64,000 nucleotides of DNA from Klebsiella oxytoca (GTDB lineage: Bacteria; Pseudomonadota; Gammaproteobacteria; Enterobacterales; Enterobacteriaceae): contig NZ_CP046115.1 of assembly GCF_009707385.1 (NCBI RefSeq), forward strand, positions 1-64,000, read 5' to 3'. The notes below the pieces were generated by a model. It did not search any database. It was given only the letters and a program-made list of their open reading frames with translations, and was not told the DNA's origin. Of this stretch, positions 38,505 to 49,784 are shown piece by piece. Position 1 is the stretch's first letter, and each line of letters opens with the position of its first letter. The position numbers were made by a program, and so were the translations under genes.

Positions 38505-38945
38505 TCAGAGCAATTTTTCCCAGGATCCCAGCCAAACCTCCGCCGGATCTTCCGGAATTTCATGTTCGAGGACGTTAATTTTTAGCGTTTCGCCGATCTG
38601 TTTTGCACCACACGCCTTAAGCGCCGTCTCGAGCTTATCAATCGCTCCGCAGAAGGTGTCATATTCGCGGCTACCAATACCGATAGCGCCAAAATGAACC
38701 GCAGAAAGGTCGATCTGCTTTTCCTGAAGCGCTTCATAAAAAGGCAGCAGGTTATCGGGAATGTCGCCAGCGCCATGAGTAGAAGAGATAACCAGCCAGA
38801 TCCCTTCAGCCTGCAGATCTTCGATCAACGGTCCGTGCTGGATAGTTGTACTGTGACCAGCCTCTTCCAGCTTTTCCGCCAGATGTTCTGATACATATTC
38901 TGCGCTACCCAGAGTACTGCCGCTGATAAGAGTTATATCTGCCAT
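38505..38945 (-). CDS. mioC: Flavodoxin-like protein MioC
   Basis: MioC (146 residues) is an FMN flavodoxin reported to support biotin synthase in vitro. The FMN phosphate loop is LISGSTLGSAEYVSEHL (residues 5-21). The second FMN loop is STHGAGDIPDN, and a third GIGSREYDTFCG. It is transcribed towards oriC, and in E. coli its transcription influences origin firing. A mioC promoter and DnaA box would lie in the 91-bp gap to asnC. Confidence 0.96.
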   Translation of the reverse strand: MADITLISGSTLGSAEYVSEHLAEKLEEAGHSTTIQHGPLIEDLQAEGIWLVISSTHGAGDIPDNLLPFYEALQEKQIDLSAVHFGAIGIGSREYDTFCGAIDKLETALKACGAKQIGETLKINVLEHEIPEDPAEVWLGSWEKLL

Positions 38946-39036
38946 GATCGCCTGCTCAACTATTCAGAGTGACGTATTGTACGCTGTGAGCGAGCTGGGA
39001 TCTACCTGTGGAAAAATGTGGGATTAAAAAGCCCGA

Positions 39037-39495
39037 TCACGGGCGGATGGTACGCATTATCGGGTTTTGCAGGACGATCAGCGTTTCAGTGGACTGAATT
39101 TCATCGATTGTTTGGATCTTGTTGATAAGTACATGCTGGAGGGCATCAATCGATCGACACATTACCTTTATAAAGATGCTGTAGTGTCCGGTGGTGTAAT
39201 ACGCCTCGGTAACTTCATCCAGACTGTTTAGTCTGGCCAACGCCGAAGGATAATCTTTCGCGCTTTTCAGTATGATGCCGATAAAACATCCCACATCGTA
39301 ACCCAGCTGTTTTGGGCTAACGTCGATGCGTGCGCCGGTAATAATTCCCGCCTGCTTCATTTTCTCTACGCGAACGTGAATGGTCCCCGGGCTGACCCCA
39401 AACTGCTTTGCCAGTTCTGCATAGGCGGTACGCGCATTGGCCATTAAAGCCTCGAGGATGCCGCGGTCCAGATTGTCGATCTGATAATTTTCCAT
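39037..39495 (-). CDS. asnC: Asparagine-responsive regulator AsnC (Lrp family)
   Basis: AsnC (152 residues) activates asnA and represses itself, with asparagine as the effector. The N-terminal winged helix covers about 5-60 (DNLDRGILEALMANARTAYA, then ELAKQFGVSPGTIHVRVEKM). The C-terminal RAM effector domain covers about 68-145 and contains the TGHYSIFIKV core. The length equals E. coli. It diverges from asnA, with the control region between 39496 and 39646. Confidence 0.97.
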   Translation of the reverse strand: MENYQIDNLDRGILEALMANARTAYAELAKQFGVSPGTIHVRVEKMKQAGIITGARIDVSPKQLGYDVGCFIGIILKSAKDYPSALARLNSLDEVTEAYYTTGHYSIFIKVMCRSIDALQHVLINKIQTIDEIQSTETLIVLQNPIMRTIRP

Positions 39496-39646
39496 AGGTT
39501 TTTCTTATGAAGTTTGATGAATAGCTCTATTTTAGCGTCTTATTTTGATGAATTAAAATCGATACAGGCTTTTTATTGTTAGATTATTGAATTGTGGCGC
39601 TGTTTTGTTGCTTAATCAGTGGCAACAGGACGCAGGAGTCATAAAA

Positions 39647-40639
39647 ATGAAAGCCGCATATATCGCAAAACAACGCCAGATTAGTTTCGTTAAGTCTCAC
39701 TTTTCCCGTCAGCTTGAAGAGAAGCTCGGTCTGATTGAAGTTCAGGCCCCCATTTTAAGCCGCGTAGGCGACGGGACTCAGGATAACCTTTCTGGTTGCG
39801 AGAAAGCGGTGCAGGTGAAAGTGAAAACGCTGCCAGACGCCCAGTTTGAAGTGGTTCATTCACTGGCGAAGTGGAAGCGTCAAACCCTGGGACAACACGA
39901 CTTCAGCGCGGGCGAAGGGCTGTACACGCACATGAAGGCCCTTCGCCCCGATGAAGACCGATTGACCCCTATCCATTCCGTTTACGTTGACCAGTGGGAC
40001 TGGGAGCGCGTAATGGGTGATGAAGAACGTCACTGCGGAACGCTGAAATCAACCGTTGAAGCGATCTATGCCGGGATCAAAGCGACTGAAGCAGCCGTCA
40101 GTAAAGAGTTTGGTCTCAAGCCGTTTCTGCCGGAGACGATCCAGTTTGTTCATAGCGAGGAGCTGTTAAGCCGTTATCCGGAGCTCGATGCTAAAGGCCG
40201 CGAGCGGGCGATCGCCAAAGAACTCGGTGCGGTATTCCTGATCGGTATCGGCGGCAAGCTTTCCGATGGCCAGCGTCATGACGTTCGTGCTCCTGATTAC
40301 GACGACTGGAGCACCCCTGCTGCTGAAGGTTTTGCCGGTCTGAACGGCGACATTCTGGTGTGGAACCCGGTGTTGCAAGATGCCTTCGAGCTCTCTTCAA
40401 TGGGTATCCGCGTCGATGCCGAAGCGCTGAAGCGCCAGCTTGCAATTACCGGTGATGAAGATCGCCTGCAGCTGGAATGGCACCAGGCGCTGCTGCGCGG
40501 AGAGATGCCGCAGACTATCGGCGGCGGCATTGGTCAGTCTCGTCTGACGATGCTGCTTCTGCAGCTTGACCACATCGGCCAAGTACAGTGCGGCGTATGG
40601 CCGACGCAGGTTCGTCAAAGCGTTGCCGCTCTTCTGTAA
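39647..40639 (+). CDS. asnA: Aspartate--ammonia ligase (asparagine synthetase A)
   Basis: AsnA (330 residues) makes asparagine from aspartate, ammonia and ATP. It has the class II aminoacyl-tRNA-synthetase-like fold, seen in [22 protein letters not shown] and the C-terminal [14 protein letters not shown] motif 3. The start [20 protein letters not shown] matches E. coli; a 20-codon upstream extension overlaps the promoter and is rejected. It is divergent from its activator asnC and ends 8 bp before the convergent viaA. Confidence 0.97.
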   Translation: MKAAYIAKQRQISFVKSHFSRQLEEKLGLIEVQAPILSRVGDGTQDNLSGCEKAVQVKVKTLPDAQFEVVHSLAKWKRQTLGQHDFSAGEGLYTHMKALRPDEDRLTPIHSVYVDQWDWERVMGDEERHCGTLKSTVEAIYAGIKATEAAVSKEFGLKPFLPETIQFVHSEELLSRYPELDAKGRERAIAKELGAVFLIGIGGKLSDGQRHDVRAPDYDDWSTPAAEGFAGLNGDILVWNPVLQDAFELSSMGIRVDAEALKRQLAITGDEDRLQLEWHQALLRGEMPQTIGGGIGQSRLTMLLLQLDHIGQVQCGVWPTQVRQSVAALL

Positions 40640-40646
40640 TAAGTGA

Positions 40647-42095
40647 TTAACGCCGCCAGCGTCGCAGCAGGCGGCTCCGTAACCCGGTATCAAAGCGCCA
40701 GATATGATCGAAGACGCGCATAATACCGGGTTTTCCGTGTACCGACATCGCTACCGCATGAAAACGGTGTTGATGTTTATGCTGTAGCTCTCCTACCTTA
40801 TTAATTACCTCATCCGGCAGGCGCTGGGCGATAAAATCAGAAATCACCACTGCATCAGCATCGACCCACTGCGGATTGTGCATACGCTCAATCACCGCCC
40901 GGAAGCAGCTGGCCAGATCGGTGCCGCCGCGAAAGCGCTGGCTTAAGAAACGAATCGCCTGTTCCAGCCCCTGCGGGCCGGTAAGTTCGTAATGCACCAC
41001 CTCGCTGGAAAACAGCATAATGAAGCAGCGGCGGTTGTCCGCGAGCGCGACGCGCATCAGCGCCAGGCAAAATGCCTTGGCGCACTGTTCATTAAAGCCG
41101 CCCATTGAGCCGGAAGTATCAACGCAGACGATAAACGGTCCGCGCGGCTGTTCATCAAAATCCTGACGCGTAACCGGTCGTTCGGTGATCTTTTCCTTCC
41201 ACGCATCGCCGTGAAGCCGATAGGTCAGCAGCTGCTTTTCAACCAGCTTACGATAGAACTCAAACTCCAGTTCAGTAATACCAAGGGTTGCCAGCTCCGG
41301 CGGCAACAGGCGCAGAATATCATCGCTTTGCTGAAGTCCGTCGACCTGCTCAGGAACGGTGGCCGGTTCGCGCACCAGGCTGCGAAAGGTTTCCATCGGC
41401 GCATCTTTTTTCGGCACCGCTTTCGCTTCACGTGAGCGTCCCAGCTGTTCGGCCAGCTGCATGAGTTCCGGTTGTTGGCTCAAAAAATCACCGTAGCGAA
41501 CGATCAGCTGATAATCGCCTCGCTTCAGCTCTCCGGCGCTCATATCCCACAGATGTCCCGCCGCATTGTCATTTTCCACCAGCACCGGCTCAAGCTGGCC
41601 GCTGAGGGTCATACGTTCCTGAACTTCGCTCAGCAGCTGATCGCGCTCTTCGTCCAGCAGCTGCTGATTAAGGGACGTTGCCTGCACCACCAGGCTCAGG
41701 CGCCAGCGCTGGAGGAATAACGTGTGTAGCGCTGGCGTAAAGGTGCTGTTGTTATCCACCAGCTGCTGCGCCTGGCTGGCAAAAGGGGAGTGCAGCTTCT
41801 GTAGCTGGCTCAGAATTTGCGGTAGCTGAACGATAAACTGCGAGGTTGAAAGCCGCTGCGATTGCTGATAGCACTGAACTTCTGCATCCAGTTCGGGCGG
41901 GACGTTGGTCGCTTTGAGTCGCGATCTCACCGCTTCGCGCCAGCGAGGAATATCGGCGGCGATAATATTTTTGAGTCGCGGAAATTTTTCAAAGAATACT
42001 GCGAGCTGAGGTGCTGCCAGCAGTGCCAGCAGCATCTCGTCGATCATTCCCTCTTCGCTGACTGCCAGCATGACATTCAGCATATCCAGCGTCAT
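40647..42095 (-). CDS. viaA: VWA-domain protein ViaA
   Basis: ViaA (482 residues) is the partner of the MoxR AAA+ ATPase RavA. The pair associates with respiratory complexes (Nuo, Frd) and affects aminoglycoside sensitivity. The C-terminal von Willebrand A domain (about 320-480) has the MIDAS motif DTSGSMGG and the later metal residues in GGTDLAS and ISDF. The N-terminal half is helical. It overlaps ravA by 4 bp, so the two are translationally coupled. Confidence 0.95.
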   Translation of the reverse strand: MTLDMLNVMLAVSEEGMIDEMLLALLAAPQLAVFFEKFPRLKNIIAADIPRWREAVRSRLKATNVPPELDAEVQCYQQSQRLSTSQFIVQLPQILSQLQKLHSPFASQAQQLVDNNSTFTPALHTLFLQRWRLSLVVQATSLNQQLLDEERDQLLSEVQERMTLSGQLEPVLVENDNAAGHLWDMSAGELKRGDYQLIVRYGDFLSQQPELMQLAEQLGRSREAKAVPKKDAPMETFRSLVREPATVPEQVDGLQQSDDILRLLPPELATLGITELEFEFYRKLVEKQLLTYRLHGDAWKEKITERPVTRQDFDEQPRGPFIVCVDTSGSMGGFNEQCAKAFCLALMRVALADNRRCFIMLFSSEVVHYELTGPQGLEQAIRFLSQRFRGGTDLASCFRAVIERMHNPQWVDADAVVISDFIAQRLPDEVINKVGELQHKHQHRFHAVAMSVHGKPGIMRVFDHIWRFDTGLRSRLLRRWRR

Positions 42096-43591
42096 GACTG
42101 ACGGGCCTGTTTAATCTGCGTCCCGACGTCCTGCAGGCTGGCTTCAATACGTCCCAGCCACTCGCCGGGAATAAACAGACATTTCTGCTGCTCGCTGAAA
42201 CGGTTGTGTTGCTGATGCCATTCGTCGTCAAGAGCCTCAAGCTGCTGCCGGATTTCGGCCGGCATATTTTCCCTTGCTTCGCTGCCGGGCAGGGAGAGCC
42301 GCGAACCCTGCAAGCTGACATCGCGCACGACCAGATGCTGGCTGGTATCGACATCCATATTCAGCTGCTGGGCAAAACCGATACCGTTAAGCTTGCCGCG
42401 GATCTCTCCGCCTTTCTCCAGCCAGTGGGCGAGCTCTTCACGAACAAAGGTAATGTGAATCACTTCCAGATCGTGCAGCTTAAGCGGCTGCTGGAGGAGC
42501 AGCGTCAGCGTGGGTTCCTGCACTTCAGCAGGCAGTTCATAATGAGGTTTACGGCTGAACATACCGCCGAGACGGTTTACCTTTAGCGCGGTTTTATCAC
42601 TTTGCTGCTGTTGAAGCTGAATGCGCCGCTGGATAATCGACCCCAGGCGGGTAAGCATAGCCTGCTGCTTCCAGGCGTGGCTGGTCATTAAGGTCTCAAG
42701 CTGTACGGACATCAGGTTCATTGTTTCAATGTTGTGCCACAGACAATCTTTCAACAGGATCAGGTCAATTGGCGCAATGGTGTCGCGACCGCTGAAAAAG
42801 GCGCTGGCCTGCAGCAGGCGGATGGCTTTTTTCCAGCGACGATCTGAGACGTAGGGCGCGTTCGGCAGCGTTTCCAGCTGCTGGCGTAGCTGGAAAATGA
42901 GCTCAAAAACGCTGTCCGGTAGCTTCACGCTGCCAATTTCCTGCTGCCATTGCAGAAACTCTTCGTCGCTGACCTGCAAACTTTCCGGCACGGGGTTACT
43001 GTTTTCGTCCTGCTGACTCATCAGCATTGAGCGGAAGTTGGTTTTATCCTGTACCTTGTCCAGCCATAAGCGAATAAGCATACGGTCGTACAGGGCTTCC
43101 AGGCTATTGTCCGCCTCCGGAAGTTCGTTTGACGCCGCCACCAGCAGGCGCATAGGGATTTTTTCTTCGGTCGCCCCGTTGCGAAAATGGCGTTCGTTTA
43201 TCGCTGTCAGCAGCGTATTGAGGATCGCCGGTCCCGCTTTCCAGATCTCATCGAGGAAAACAATTTCGGCCTCCGGAAGGTAGCCCGCAGTCAAACGCTC
43301 ATAGCGTCCTTCATCTTTCAGCGCCTGAATGGAGAGCGGGCCAAATACTTCCTCTGGCGTAGAGAAGCGGGTCATCAGGTATTCAAAAGCTCGGGCCTTC
43401 TGGAAGGCGAACTTGAGGCGACGGGCAATCAGGCTTTTGGCGATCCCCGGCGGGCCCAGCAGAAAAACGCTCTCGCCGCTCAGCGCGGCAAGCAAACAAA
43501 GACGTATTGCATGGCTGCGTTCAAAGAGTCCTTTTTCCAGAGCGGCGCTGAGCCGGGAAATTCTTTCTGCCAGTAAATGTGATTGAGCCAT
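42092..43591 (-). CDS. ravA: MoxR-type AAA+ ATPase RavA
   Basis: RavA (499 residues) is a hexameric MoxR-family ATPase; in E. coli it binds the lysine decarboxylase LdcI and ppGpp physiology is affected. Walker A is GPPGIAKS (about 45-52), Walker B is IVFLDEIWK, sensor 1 is [10 protein letters not shown], and there is a triple-helix and LARA-type C-terminal region. It is the first gene of ravA-viaA. The 217-bp upstream gap to the divergent kup holds both promoters; ravA is sigma-S dependent in E. coli. Confidence 0.96.
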   Translation of the reverse strand: MAQSHLLAERISRLSAALEKGLFERSHAIRLCLLAALSGESVFLLGPPGIAKSLIARRLKFAFQKARAFEYLMTRFSTPEEVFGPLSIQALKDEGRYERLTAGYLPEAEIVFLDEIWKAGPAILNTLLTAINERHFRNGATEEKIPMRLLVAASNELPEADNSLEALYDRMLIRLWLDKVQDKTNFRSMLMSQQDENSNPVPESLQVSDEEFLQWQQEIGSVKLPDSVFELIFQLRQQLETLPNAPYVSDRRWKKAIRLLQASAFFSGRDTIAPIDLILLKDCLWHNIETMNLMSVQLETLMTSHAWKQQAMLTRLGSIIQRRIQLQQQQSDKTALKVNRLGGMFSRKPHYELPAEVQEPTLTLLLQQPLKLHDLEVIHITFVREELAHWLEKGGEIRGKLNGIGFAQQLNMDVDTSQHLVVRDVSLQGSRLSLPGSEARENMPAEIRQQLEALDDEWHQQHNRFSEQQKCLFIPGEWLGRIEASLQDVGTQIKQARQS

Positions 43592-43808
43592 AATAGAGTT
43601 GCGTGCTTTTTAGAATGTCGTTGTTAGGTCGAGTATAGATGTTTGATTAGGGGTGGTAATAGCCTGAAGAATCGATTTATTTTCTTTGAGTCAGGTTAAT
43701 ATGATGTCAGTTAGGGGTACGATTCAGCAAATAATCGTGCATACTGTGCGCTTTTTGTGGGCCAAGGGACTAGGCACACATTTGTTTTATAAACGAAAAG
43801 ACTAGTCT

Positions 43809-45677
43809 ATGAGCACTGATAATAAGCAATCGCTGCCGGCAATAACGCTGGCGGCAATCGGCGTGGTATACGGCGATATCGGTACCAGCCCACTTTATAC
43901 ACTTCGTGAATGTCTGTCCGGTCAGTTTGGTTTTGGCGTTGAGCGTGATGCTGTTTTTGGCTTTCTGTCGCTCATTTTCTGGCTATTAATTCTTACCGTT
44001 TCGCTCAAATATATAACCTTCGTTATGCGGGCAGATAACGCCGGCGAGGGGGGGATCCTGACGTTAATGTCGCTGGCGGGGCGTAACACGTCCGCACGAG
44101 CGACATCGGTACTGGTGATCCTTGGGCTTATCGGCGGCAGCTTCTTCTATGGAGAGGTGGTGATTACGCCGGCCATCTCGGTGATGTCCGCGATAGAGGG
44201 GCTGGAAATTATCGCCCCTGACCTGGATACCTGGATTGTGCCAATATCCATCATTGTTCTGACGCTGCTGTTTGCTATTCAAAAGCACGGTACCAGCATG
44301 GTGGGCAAGCTGTTCGCGCCGATTATGCTGATTTGGTTCCTGCTGTTGGCAGTACTTGGCGCCCGCAGTATCTTCGCCAACCCGGAAGTGCTGCAGGCGT
44401 TGAATCCTTACTGGGCGGTTCACTTCTTCCTTGAATATAAAACCGTCTCGTTTGTGGCGCTTGGCGCGGTTGTGCTCTCTATTACTGGCGTCGAAGCGCT
44501 GTATGCCGACATGGGGCATTTCGGTAAACTGCCGATTCGCCTGGCCTGGTTCTCGGTAGTGCTGCCTTCGCTGGTTCTGAACTACTTTGGCCAGGGCGCG
44601 CTGCTGCTCAAACACCCGGAAGCGATTAAAAACCCGTTCTTTTTGTTGGCGCCGGAATGGGCACTAATCCCCATGCTGATCATTGCAGCTCTGGCGACGG
44701 TTATCGCTTCTCAGGCGGTTATCTCCGGGGTCTTCTCTCTGACTCGCCAGGCGGTGCGCCTGGGGTACCTCTCGCCGATGCGGATTATCCATACTTCGGA
44801 AATGGAGTCCGGGCAGATTTACATCCCCTTTATCAACTGGCTGCTCTATATCTCAGTGGTCATCGTGATAGTGAACTTTGAGCACTCATCGAACCTGGCT
44901 GCGGCCTACGGTATCGCGGTAACGGGGACGATGGTGCTGACCACTATCCTTTTCACAACCGTGGCGCGTCAAAACTGGCACTGGAATAAGTTTGTGGTGG
45001 CGCTGCTGCTGGTTGCCTTTATGTGCATCGATATTCCGCTCTTTTCCGCGAACCTCGATAAGATTGTTTCCGGCGGCTGGCTGCCTCTGTCCCTCGGTCT
45101 GGTTATGTTTACCATCATGACCACCTGGAAGAGCGAGCGTTTCCGTCTGCTGCGCCGGATGCATGAGCACGGTAATTCTCTGGAAGCGATGATCTCTTCC
45201 CTGGAGAAATCACCACCGGTTCGTGTTCCCGGCACTGCGGTGTATATGTCCCGGGCGCTGAACGTGATTCCTTTCGCTTTGTTGCACAACCTGAAGCATA
45301 ACAAGGTGCTGCACGAGAGGGTGATATTGTTAACGCTTCGTACTGAAGATGCGCCATACGTACACAATGTCCGTCGCGTGCAGATTGAGCAGATTTCGCC
45401 GTCGTTCTGGCGCGTCGTTGCCAGCTACGGCTGGCGCGAAACGCCGAATGTCGAAGAGGTTTTCCACCGCTGCGGCCTGGAAGGGCTGAGCTGCCGGATG
45501 ATGGAGACCTCATTCTTCATGTCGCATGAGTCGCTGATTATCGGTAAACGGCCCTGGTATCTGCGCCTGCGCGGCAAGCTGTATCTCCTGCTGCAGCGTA
45601 ATGCCCTGCGAGCGCCGGATCAGTTCGAAATCCCGCCTAACCGGGTTATTGAGCTCGGTACCCAGGTTGAGATTTGA
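43809..45677 (+). CDS. kup: Low-affinity potassium transporter Kup (TrkD)
   Basis: Kup (622 residues) imports potassium with protons and is the main uptake system at low pH or high osmolarity. The family opening [17 protein letters not shown] (about 16-32) is present. It is followed by 12 membrane segments up to about residue 430 and a cytosolic C-terminal domain of nearly 190 residues. Length and position match E. coli. It is monocistronic: an intrinsic terminator lies 8 bp after its stop codon. Confidence 0.98.
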   Translation: MSTDNKQSLPAITLAAIGVVYGDIGTSPLYTLRECLSGQFGFGVERDAVFGFLSLIFWLLILTVSLKYITFVMRADNAGEGGILTLMSLAGRNTSARATSVLVILGLIGGSFFYGEVVITPAISVMSAIEGLEIIAPDLDTWIVPISIIVLTLLFAIQKHGTSMVGKLFAPIMLIWFLLLAVLGARSIFANPEVLQALNPYWAVHFFLEYKTVSFVALGAVVLSITGVEALYADMGHFGKLPIRLAWFSVVLPSLVLNYFGQGALLLKHPEAIKNPFFLLAPEWALIPMLIIAALATVIASQAVISGVFSLTRQAVRLGYLSPMRIIHTSEMESGQIYIPFINWLLYISVVIVIVNFEHSSNLAAAYGIAVTGTMVLTTILFTTVARQNWHWNKFVVALLLVAFMCIDIPLFSANLDKIVSGGWLPLSLGLVMFTIMTTWKSERFRLLRRMHEHGNSLEAMISSLEKSPPVRVPGTAVYMSRALNVIPFALLHNLKHNKVLHERVILLTLRTEDAPYVHNVRRVQIEQISPSFWRVVASYGWRETPNVEEVFHRCGLEGLSCRMMETSFFMSHESLIIGKRPWYLRLRGKLYLLLQRNALRAPDQFEIPPNRVIELGTQVEI

Positions 45678-45684
45678 TGACTTG

Positions 45685-45709
45685 AAGCCCTTCTGATGAA
45701 GGGCTTTTT
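45685..45709 (+). terminator. Terminator after kup
   Basis: AAGCCCTTC pairs with GAAGGGCTT around a TGAT loop, and runs into TTTTTG. It lies 8 bp after the kup stop codon. Confidence 0.9.
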
Positions 45710-45748
45710 GTTTATTTGCACTCTTCTGGCTTTCTTTCTCCTGGTTTG

Positions 45749-45760
45749 CGAAACGTTTCG
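45749..45760. promoter_or_regulatory. Upstream RbsR/LacI-type operator
   Basis: The palindrome CGAAACGTTTCG repeats the core of the main rbs operator, 78 bp upstream of it (centre to centre). LacI-family repressors bind such sites and often loop between a pair. Whether E. coli has this second copy I cannot recall with certainty. Confidence 0.6.
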
Positions 45761-45824
45761 ATAGCGATCACAATTTTTACATCTGGTGATGGTTTTCTGT
45801 TCTCTTATTGCTAATACTTGTACC

Positions 45825-45840
45825 AGCGAAACGTTTCGCT
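45825..45840. promoter_or_regulatory. Main RbsR operator of the rbs operon
   Basis: The perfect 16-bp palindrome AGCGAAACGTTTCGCT lies 18 bp before the rbsD start and is nearly identical to the E. coli RbsR operator. RbsR, encoded at the end of this operon, represses until ribose is present. A CRP half-site-like TGATCACA-type sequence lies further upstream. Confidence 0.85.
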
Positions 45841-45858
45841 AGTGGAGTAAAAGAGAAA

Positions 45859-46278
45859 ATGAAAAAAGGTACCGTACTCAATGCTGATATTTCGTCGGTC
45901 ATCTCCCGTCTGGGTCATACCGATACGCTGGTGGTTTGCGATGCAGGATTACCTGTTCCCCGCACCAGTGCACGTATCGATATGGCGTTAACCCACGGGG
46001 TGCCCTCCTTTATGCAGGTCCTGGAGGTAGTGACGAGCGAAATGCAGGTTGAAGCGGCTATCCTCGCGGAGGAGATTAAAATCCACAATCCGCAGCTCCA
46101 CGCGACGTTGCTCAAGCATCTTGAGCAGCTGCAGCAACACCAGGGAAACACCATTGAAATTCGTTACACCAGTCATGAGCAGTTCAAAAAAGAAACCGCA
46201 GATAGCCAGGCGGTGATTCGCAGCGGGGAATGTTCCCCGTATGCGAACGTTATTCTCTGTGCCGGCGTTACGTTCTGA
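45859..46278 (+). CDS. rbsD: D-ribose pyranase RbsD
   Basis: RbsD (139 residues) interconverts the pyranose and furanose forms of ribose, so that RbsK gets its substrate. The start [20 protein letters not shown] matches E. coli; the catalytic His20 is in RLGHTDTL. A 17-codon upstream extension from TTG runs through the operator and is rejected. GTAAAAGAG precedes the ATG as ribosome site. It is the first gene of rbsDACBKR. Confidence 0.97.
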   Translation: MKKGTVLNADISSVISRLGHTDTLVVCDAGLPVPRTSARIDMALTHGVPSFMQVLEVVTSEMQVEAAILAEEIKIHNPQLHATLLKHLEQLQQHQGNTIEIRYTSHEQFKKETADSQAVIRSGECSPYANVILCAGVTF

Positions 46279-46288
46279 GGTCGCCGAC

Positions 46289-47794
46289 ATGGAAGCCTTA
46301 TTGCAGTTAAAAGGGATCGATAAAGCGTTCCCAGGCGTCAAGGCGCTCTCCGGCGCCTCGCTAAACGTTTATCCGGGCCGCGTGATGGCGCTGGTCGGGG
46401 AAAACGGTGCCGGTAAATCCACTATGATGAAGGTGCTAACCGGTATCTACTCCCGCGATGCCGGCTCGCTGCTGTGGTTGGGCAAAGAGACCACCTTCAA
46501 CGGACCCAAATCTTCTCAGGAAGCCGGAATCGGAATCATTCACCAGGAGCTAAACCTGATCCCACAGCTGACGATTGCCGAGAACATTTTTCTCGGTCGT
46601 GAGTTTGTGAATCGCTTTGGCAAAATTGACTGGAAAACGATGTATGCCGAGGCTGACAAACTGTTGGCAAAGCTGAATCTACGCTTTAACAGCCAGAAGC
46701 TGGTGGGCGATCTGTCAATCGGCGATCAGCAGATGGTCGAGATAGCTAAAGTGCTGAGCTTTGAGTCGAAGGTCATCATTATGGATGAGCCGACCGACGC
46801 GCTGACCGATACCGAGACCGAATCTTTGTTCCGCGTGATCCGCGAACTAAAATCGCAGGGGCGCGGTATTGTCTATATCTCCCACCGTATGAAAGAGATC
46901 TTCGAGATCTGCGATGACGTTACGGTATTCCGCGATGGACAATTTATCGCCGAGCGTGAAGTAGCCAGCCTCGATGAAGATCTGCTGATTGAGATGATGG
47001 TTGGCCGCAAGCTGGAAGATCAGTACCCGCATCTGGATAAAGCTCCTGGCTCCGTTCGCCTTAAGGTCGATAACCTGTGCGGGTCAGGCGTGGAGAACAT
47101 CTCTTTTATCCTGCGTCAGGGCGAAATTCTTGGCGTTGCCGGACTGATGGGCGCCGGGCGCACCGAACTGATGAAAGTACTGTACGGCGCGCTACCGCGC
47201 AGCAGCGGTTCAGTGACGCTGGATGGGCGCGAAGTTATTACTCGTTCCCCTCAGGATGGTCTGGCCAACGGAATTGTCTACATCTCCGAAGACCGTAAGC
47301 GCGATGGCTTAGTGCTGGGTATGTCGGTTAAAGAGAATATGTCATTAACCGCGCTGCGCTACTTCAGCCGCAGCGGCGGTAGTCTCAAGCATAAAGATGA
47401 ACAGCAGGCGGTGAGTGATTTTATCCGCCTGTTTAACGTCAAGACGCCTTCAATGGAACAGGCTATTGGGCTGCTTTCCGGCGGTAACCAGCAGAAAGTG
47501 GCGATTGCCCGCGGGTTGATGACCCGTCCGAAGGTGCTGATCCTGGATGAACCGACCCGTGGGGTTGATGTCGGGGCGAAGAAAGAGATCTATCAGCTGA
47601 TCAACCAGTTCAAAGCCGAAGGCCTGAGCATCATTCTGGTCTCTTCGGAGATGCCGGAAGTGCTGGGTATGAGCGATCGCATCATGGTGATGCATGAAGG
47701 GCATCTCGGCGGTGAATTCACACGCGAGCAGGCCACTCAGGAAGTATTGATGGCTGCCGCTGTGGGCAAGCTTAACCGTGTGAATCAGGAGTAA
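46289..47794 (+). CDS. rbsA: Ribose ABC transporter ATP-binding protein RbsA
   Basis: RbsA (501 residues) carries two fused ABC domains that power ribose import. The first half has Walker [10 protein letters not shown], signature [10 protein letters not shown] and Walker B VIIMDEP. The second half has a degenerate Walker A (GLMGAGRTE), signature LSGGNQQKV and VLILDEP. The degenerate second P-loop is normal for RbsA-type proteins. The start [20 protein letters not shown] matches E. coli, and is 10 bp after rbsD. Confidence 0.98.
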   Translation: MEALLQLKGIDKAFPGVKALSGASLNVYPGRVMALVGENGAGKSTMMKVLTGIYSRDAGSLLWLGKETTFNGPKSSQEAGIGIIHQELNLIPQLTIAENIFLGREFVNRFGKIDWKTMYAEADKLLAKLNLRFNSQKLVGDLSIGDQQMVEIAKVLSFESKVIIMDEPTDALTDTETESLFRVIRELKSQGRGIVYISHRMKEIFEICDDVTVFRDGQFIAEREVASLDEDLLIEMMVGRKLEDQYPHLDKAPGSVRLKVDNLCGSGVENISFILRQGEILGVAGLMGAGRTELMKVLYGALPRSSGSVTLDGREVITRSPQDGLANGIVYISEDRKRDGLVLGMSVKENMSLTALRYFSRSGGSLKHKDEQQAVSDFIRLFNVKTPSMEQAIGLLSGGNQQKVAIARGLMTRPKVLILDEPTRGVDVGAKKEIYQLINQFKAEGLSIILVSSEMPEVLGMSDRIMVMHEGHLGGEFTREQATQEVLMAAAVGKLNRVNQE

Positions 47795-47799
47795 AAAAG

Positions 47800-48765
47800 A
47801 TGAATAACCCGGCTGTTTCTGGTCGTCGCTACTTCACAAAAGCGTGGCTGATGGAGCAAAAATCGCTGATTGCCCTGCTGGTGCTGATTGCGATTGTTTC
47901 GACCATGAGCCCCAACTTTTTTACCGTAAACAACCTGTTCAATATTCTGCAGCAGACTTCAGTTAACGCCATTATGGCGGTCGGGATGACCCTGGTTATT
48001 CTGACGTCAGGTATCGACCTGTCCGTTGGTTCCCTGCTGGCGCTGACCGGCGCGGTCGCGGCTTCGATTGTCGGGATTGAAGTTAACGCGCTGGTGGCCG
48101 TAGCTGCTGCGCTGGCGTTAGGGGCGGCAATTGGCGCGGTCACTGGCGTGATTGTGGCAAAAGGACGCGTCCAGGCATTTATCGCCACCCTGGTAATGAT
48201 GCTGCTGCTGCGCGGCGTGACGATGGTGTATACCAACGGTAGCCCGGTAAATACCGGCTTTACCGATAACGCCGATCTGTTTGGCTGGTTCGGTATTGGT
48301 CGTCCGCTGGGGATCCCTACGCCGGTGTGGATTATGGCGATCGTCTTCCTGGCGGCCTGGTACATGCTCCATCATACCCGTCTTGGTCGTTATATCTACG
48401 CGCTTGGCGGCAATGAAGCGGCAACGCGTCTTTCCGGCATCAGCGTCAATAAAGTTAAAATTATCGTCTATTCTTTGTGCGGCATGCTGGCCTCGCTGGC
48501 CGGGATTATTGAGGTTGCGCGTCTCTCTTCCGCACAGCCGACGGCGGGTACCGGATATGAGCTGGATGCGATTGCTGCGGTAGTGCTGGGTGGTACCAGT
48601 CTGGCGGGCGGTAAGGGCCGAATTGTCGGTACGCTGATTGGTGCGTTGATCCTTGGTTTTCTGAACAACGGCCTGAATTTATTAGGTGTTTCATCCTATT
48701 ACCAGATGATCGTGAAAGCGGTGGTCATTTTGCTGGCGGTACTGGTAGATAACAAGAAGCAGTAA
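47800..48765 (+). CDS. rbsC: Ribose ABC transporter permease RbsC
   Basis: RbsC (321 residues) is the membrane subunit, acting as a dimer. About ten hydrophobic segments are visible, starting at residues 22-40 (LIALLVLIAIVSTMSPNFF). The family hallmark GMTLVILTSGIDLSVGSLLA lies near residue 60, and GRIVGTLIGALILGFLNNGL near the end. It follows rbsA by 5 bp with a GGAG ribosome site. Confidence 0.98.
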   Translation: MNNPAVSGRRYFTKAWLMEQKSLIALLVLIAIVSTMSPNFFTVNNLFNILQQTSVNAIMAVGMTLVILTSGIDLSVGSLLALTGAVAASIVGIEVNALVAVAAALALGAAIGAVTGVIVAKGRVQAFIATLVMMLLLRGVTMVYTNGSPVNTGFTDNADLFGWFGIGRPLGIPTPVWIMAIVFLAAWYMLHHTRLGRYIYALGGNEAATRLSGISVNKVKIIVYSLCGMLASLAGIIEVARLSSAQPTAGTGYELDAIAAVVLGGTSLAGGKGRIVGTLIGALILGFLNNGLNLLGVSSYYQMIVKAVVILLAVLVDNKKQ

Positions 48766-48792
48766 CTGAGAACTCTACAGGACATCTTAACT

Positions 48793-49683
48793 ATGAATAT
48801 GAAAAAACTGGCGACCCTGGTCTCTGCTGTAGCCTTAAGTGCGACCGTAAGCGCGAATGCGATGGCAAAAGACACTATCGCTCTGGTTATCTCTACGCTT
48901 AACAACCCGTTCTTTGTCTCTTTGAAGGATGGTGCGCAGAAAGAAGCGGATAAGCTTGGCTATAACCTGGTGGTTCTGGATTCACAGAACAACCCGGCAA
49001 AAGAGCTGGCTAACGTTCAGGACTTAACCGTCCGTGGTACCAAACTGCTGCTGATCAACCCAACGGATTCCGATGCGGTGGGTAATGCCGTGAAGCTGGC
49101 GAACCAGGCGAAAATACCGGTTATCACTCTCGACCGTCAGGCGTCAAAAGGCGAAGTAGTCAGCCATATTGCGTCTGACAACGTACTCGGCGGCAAGATG
49201 GCCGGCGACTATATCGCGAAGAAAGTGGGCGAAAGCGCGAAGATTATTGAACTCCAGGGAATTGCAGGCACGTCCGCGGCGCGCGAGCGTGGTGAAGGTT
49301 TCCAGCAGGCCGTTGCCGCGCATAAATTTAACGTCCTGGCCAGCCAGCCTGCTGATTTTGACCGTACTAAGGGCCTGAACGTCATGCAGAACCTGCTGAC
49401 GGCGCATCCTGATGTGCAGGCGGTATTTGCCCAGAACGATGAAATGGCGCTGGGTGCGCTGCGTGCTCTGCAAACTGCAGGTAAATCAGATGTGATGGTC
49501 GTTGGATTTGACGGCACTCCGGATGGCGAGAAAGCGGTAAACAGTGGCAAACTGGCTGCGACCATCGCTCAGTTACCGGAGCAAATCGGCGTGAAAGGCG
49601 TTGAGACAGCCGATAAAGTGCTGAAGGGCGAAAAAGTGGATGCCAGCTATCCGGTTGAGCTGAAACTGGTCATTAAGCAATAA
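48793..49683 (+). CDS. rbsB: Periplasmic ribose-binding protein RbsB
   Basis: RbsB (296 residues) binds ribose in the periplasm for import, and in E. coli also signals to the Trg chemoreceptor. Signal peptide residues 1-25 end NAMA-KD. The mature start is [20 protein letters not shown]. Ribose ligands typical of the family are seen: the Asn13/Phe15/Phe16 cluster (NNPFF), DRQ, RERGEG and GFDGTPDG. Two hairpins follow before rbsK and could favour rbsB mRNA. Confidence 0.98.
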   Translation: MNMKKLATLVSAVALSATVSANAMAKDTIALVISTLNNPFFVSLKDGAQKEADKLGYNLVVLDSQNNPAKELANVQDLTVRGTKLLLINPTDSDAVGNAVKLANQAKIPVITLDRQASKGEVVSHIASDNVLGGKMAGDYIAKKVGESAKIIELQGIAGTSAARERGEGFQQAVAAHKFNVLASQPADFDRTKGLNVMQNLLTAHPDVQAVFAQNDEMALGALRALQTAGKSDVMVVGFDGTPDGEKAVNSGKLAATIAQLPEQIGVKGVETADKVLKGEKVDASYPVELKLVIKQ

Positions 49684-49691
49684 TGTGCGAT

Positions 49692-49764
49692 TCGGACCGG
49701 TGACGGTCCGAGGGACAACATAATAAAGAAAAGCAGGGCATGCGCCACCGGATCCCGGTGGCGC
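49692..49764 (+). other. Two intra-operon hairpins between rbsB and rbsK
   Basis: TCGGACCG with CGGTCCGA (49692-49711, loop GTGA) lies 8 bp after the rbsB stop. GCGCCACCG with CGGTGGCGC (49742-49764) lies just before rbsK. Neither has a T run, so they look like mRNA-stabilising or processing structures that make the binding protein more abundant than the kinase. Confidence 0.6.
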
Positions 49765-49784
49765 GCTTTCCGGGAATATTGATT

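Noticed and set aside
40897..43591. Whether ravA-viaA could be a new defence system (MoxR AAA+ with VWA partner)
   Set aside because: Lengths, motifs and position beside asnA and kup match the well-described core-genome ravA-viaA pair of E. coli, not a defence island.
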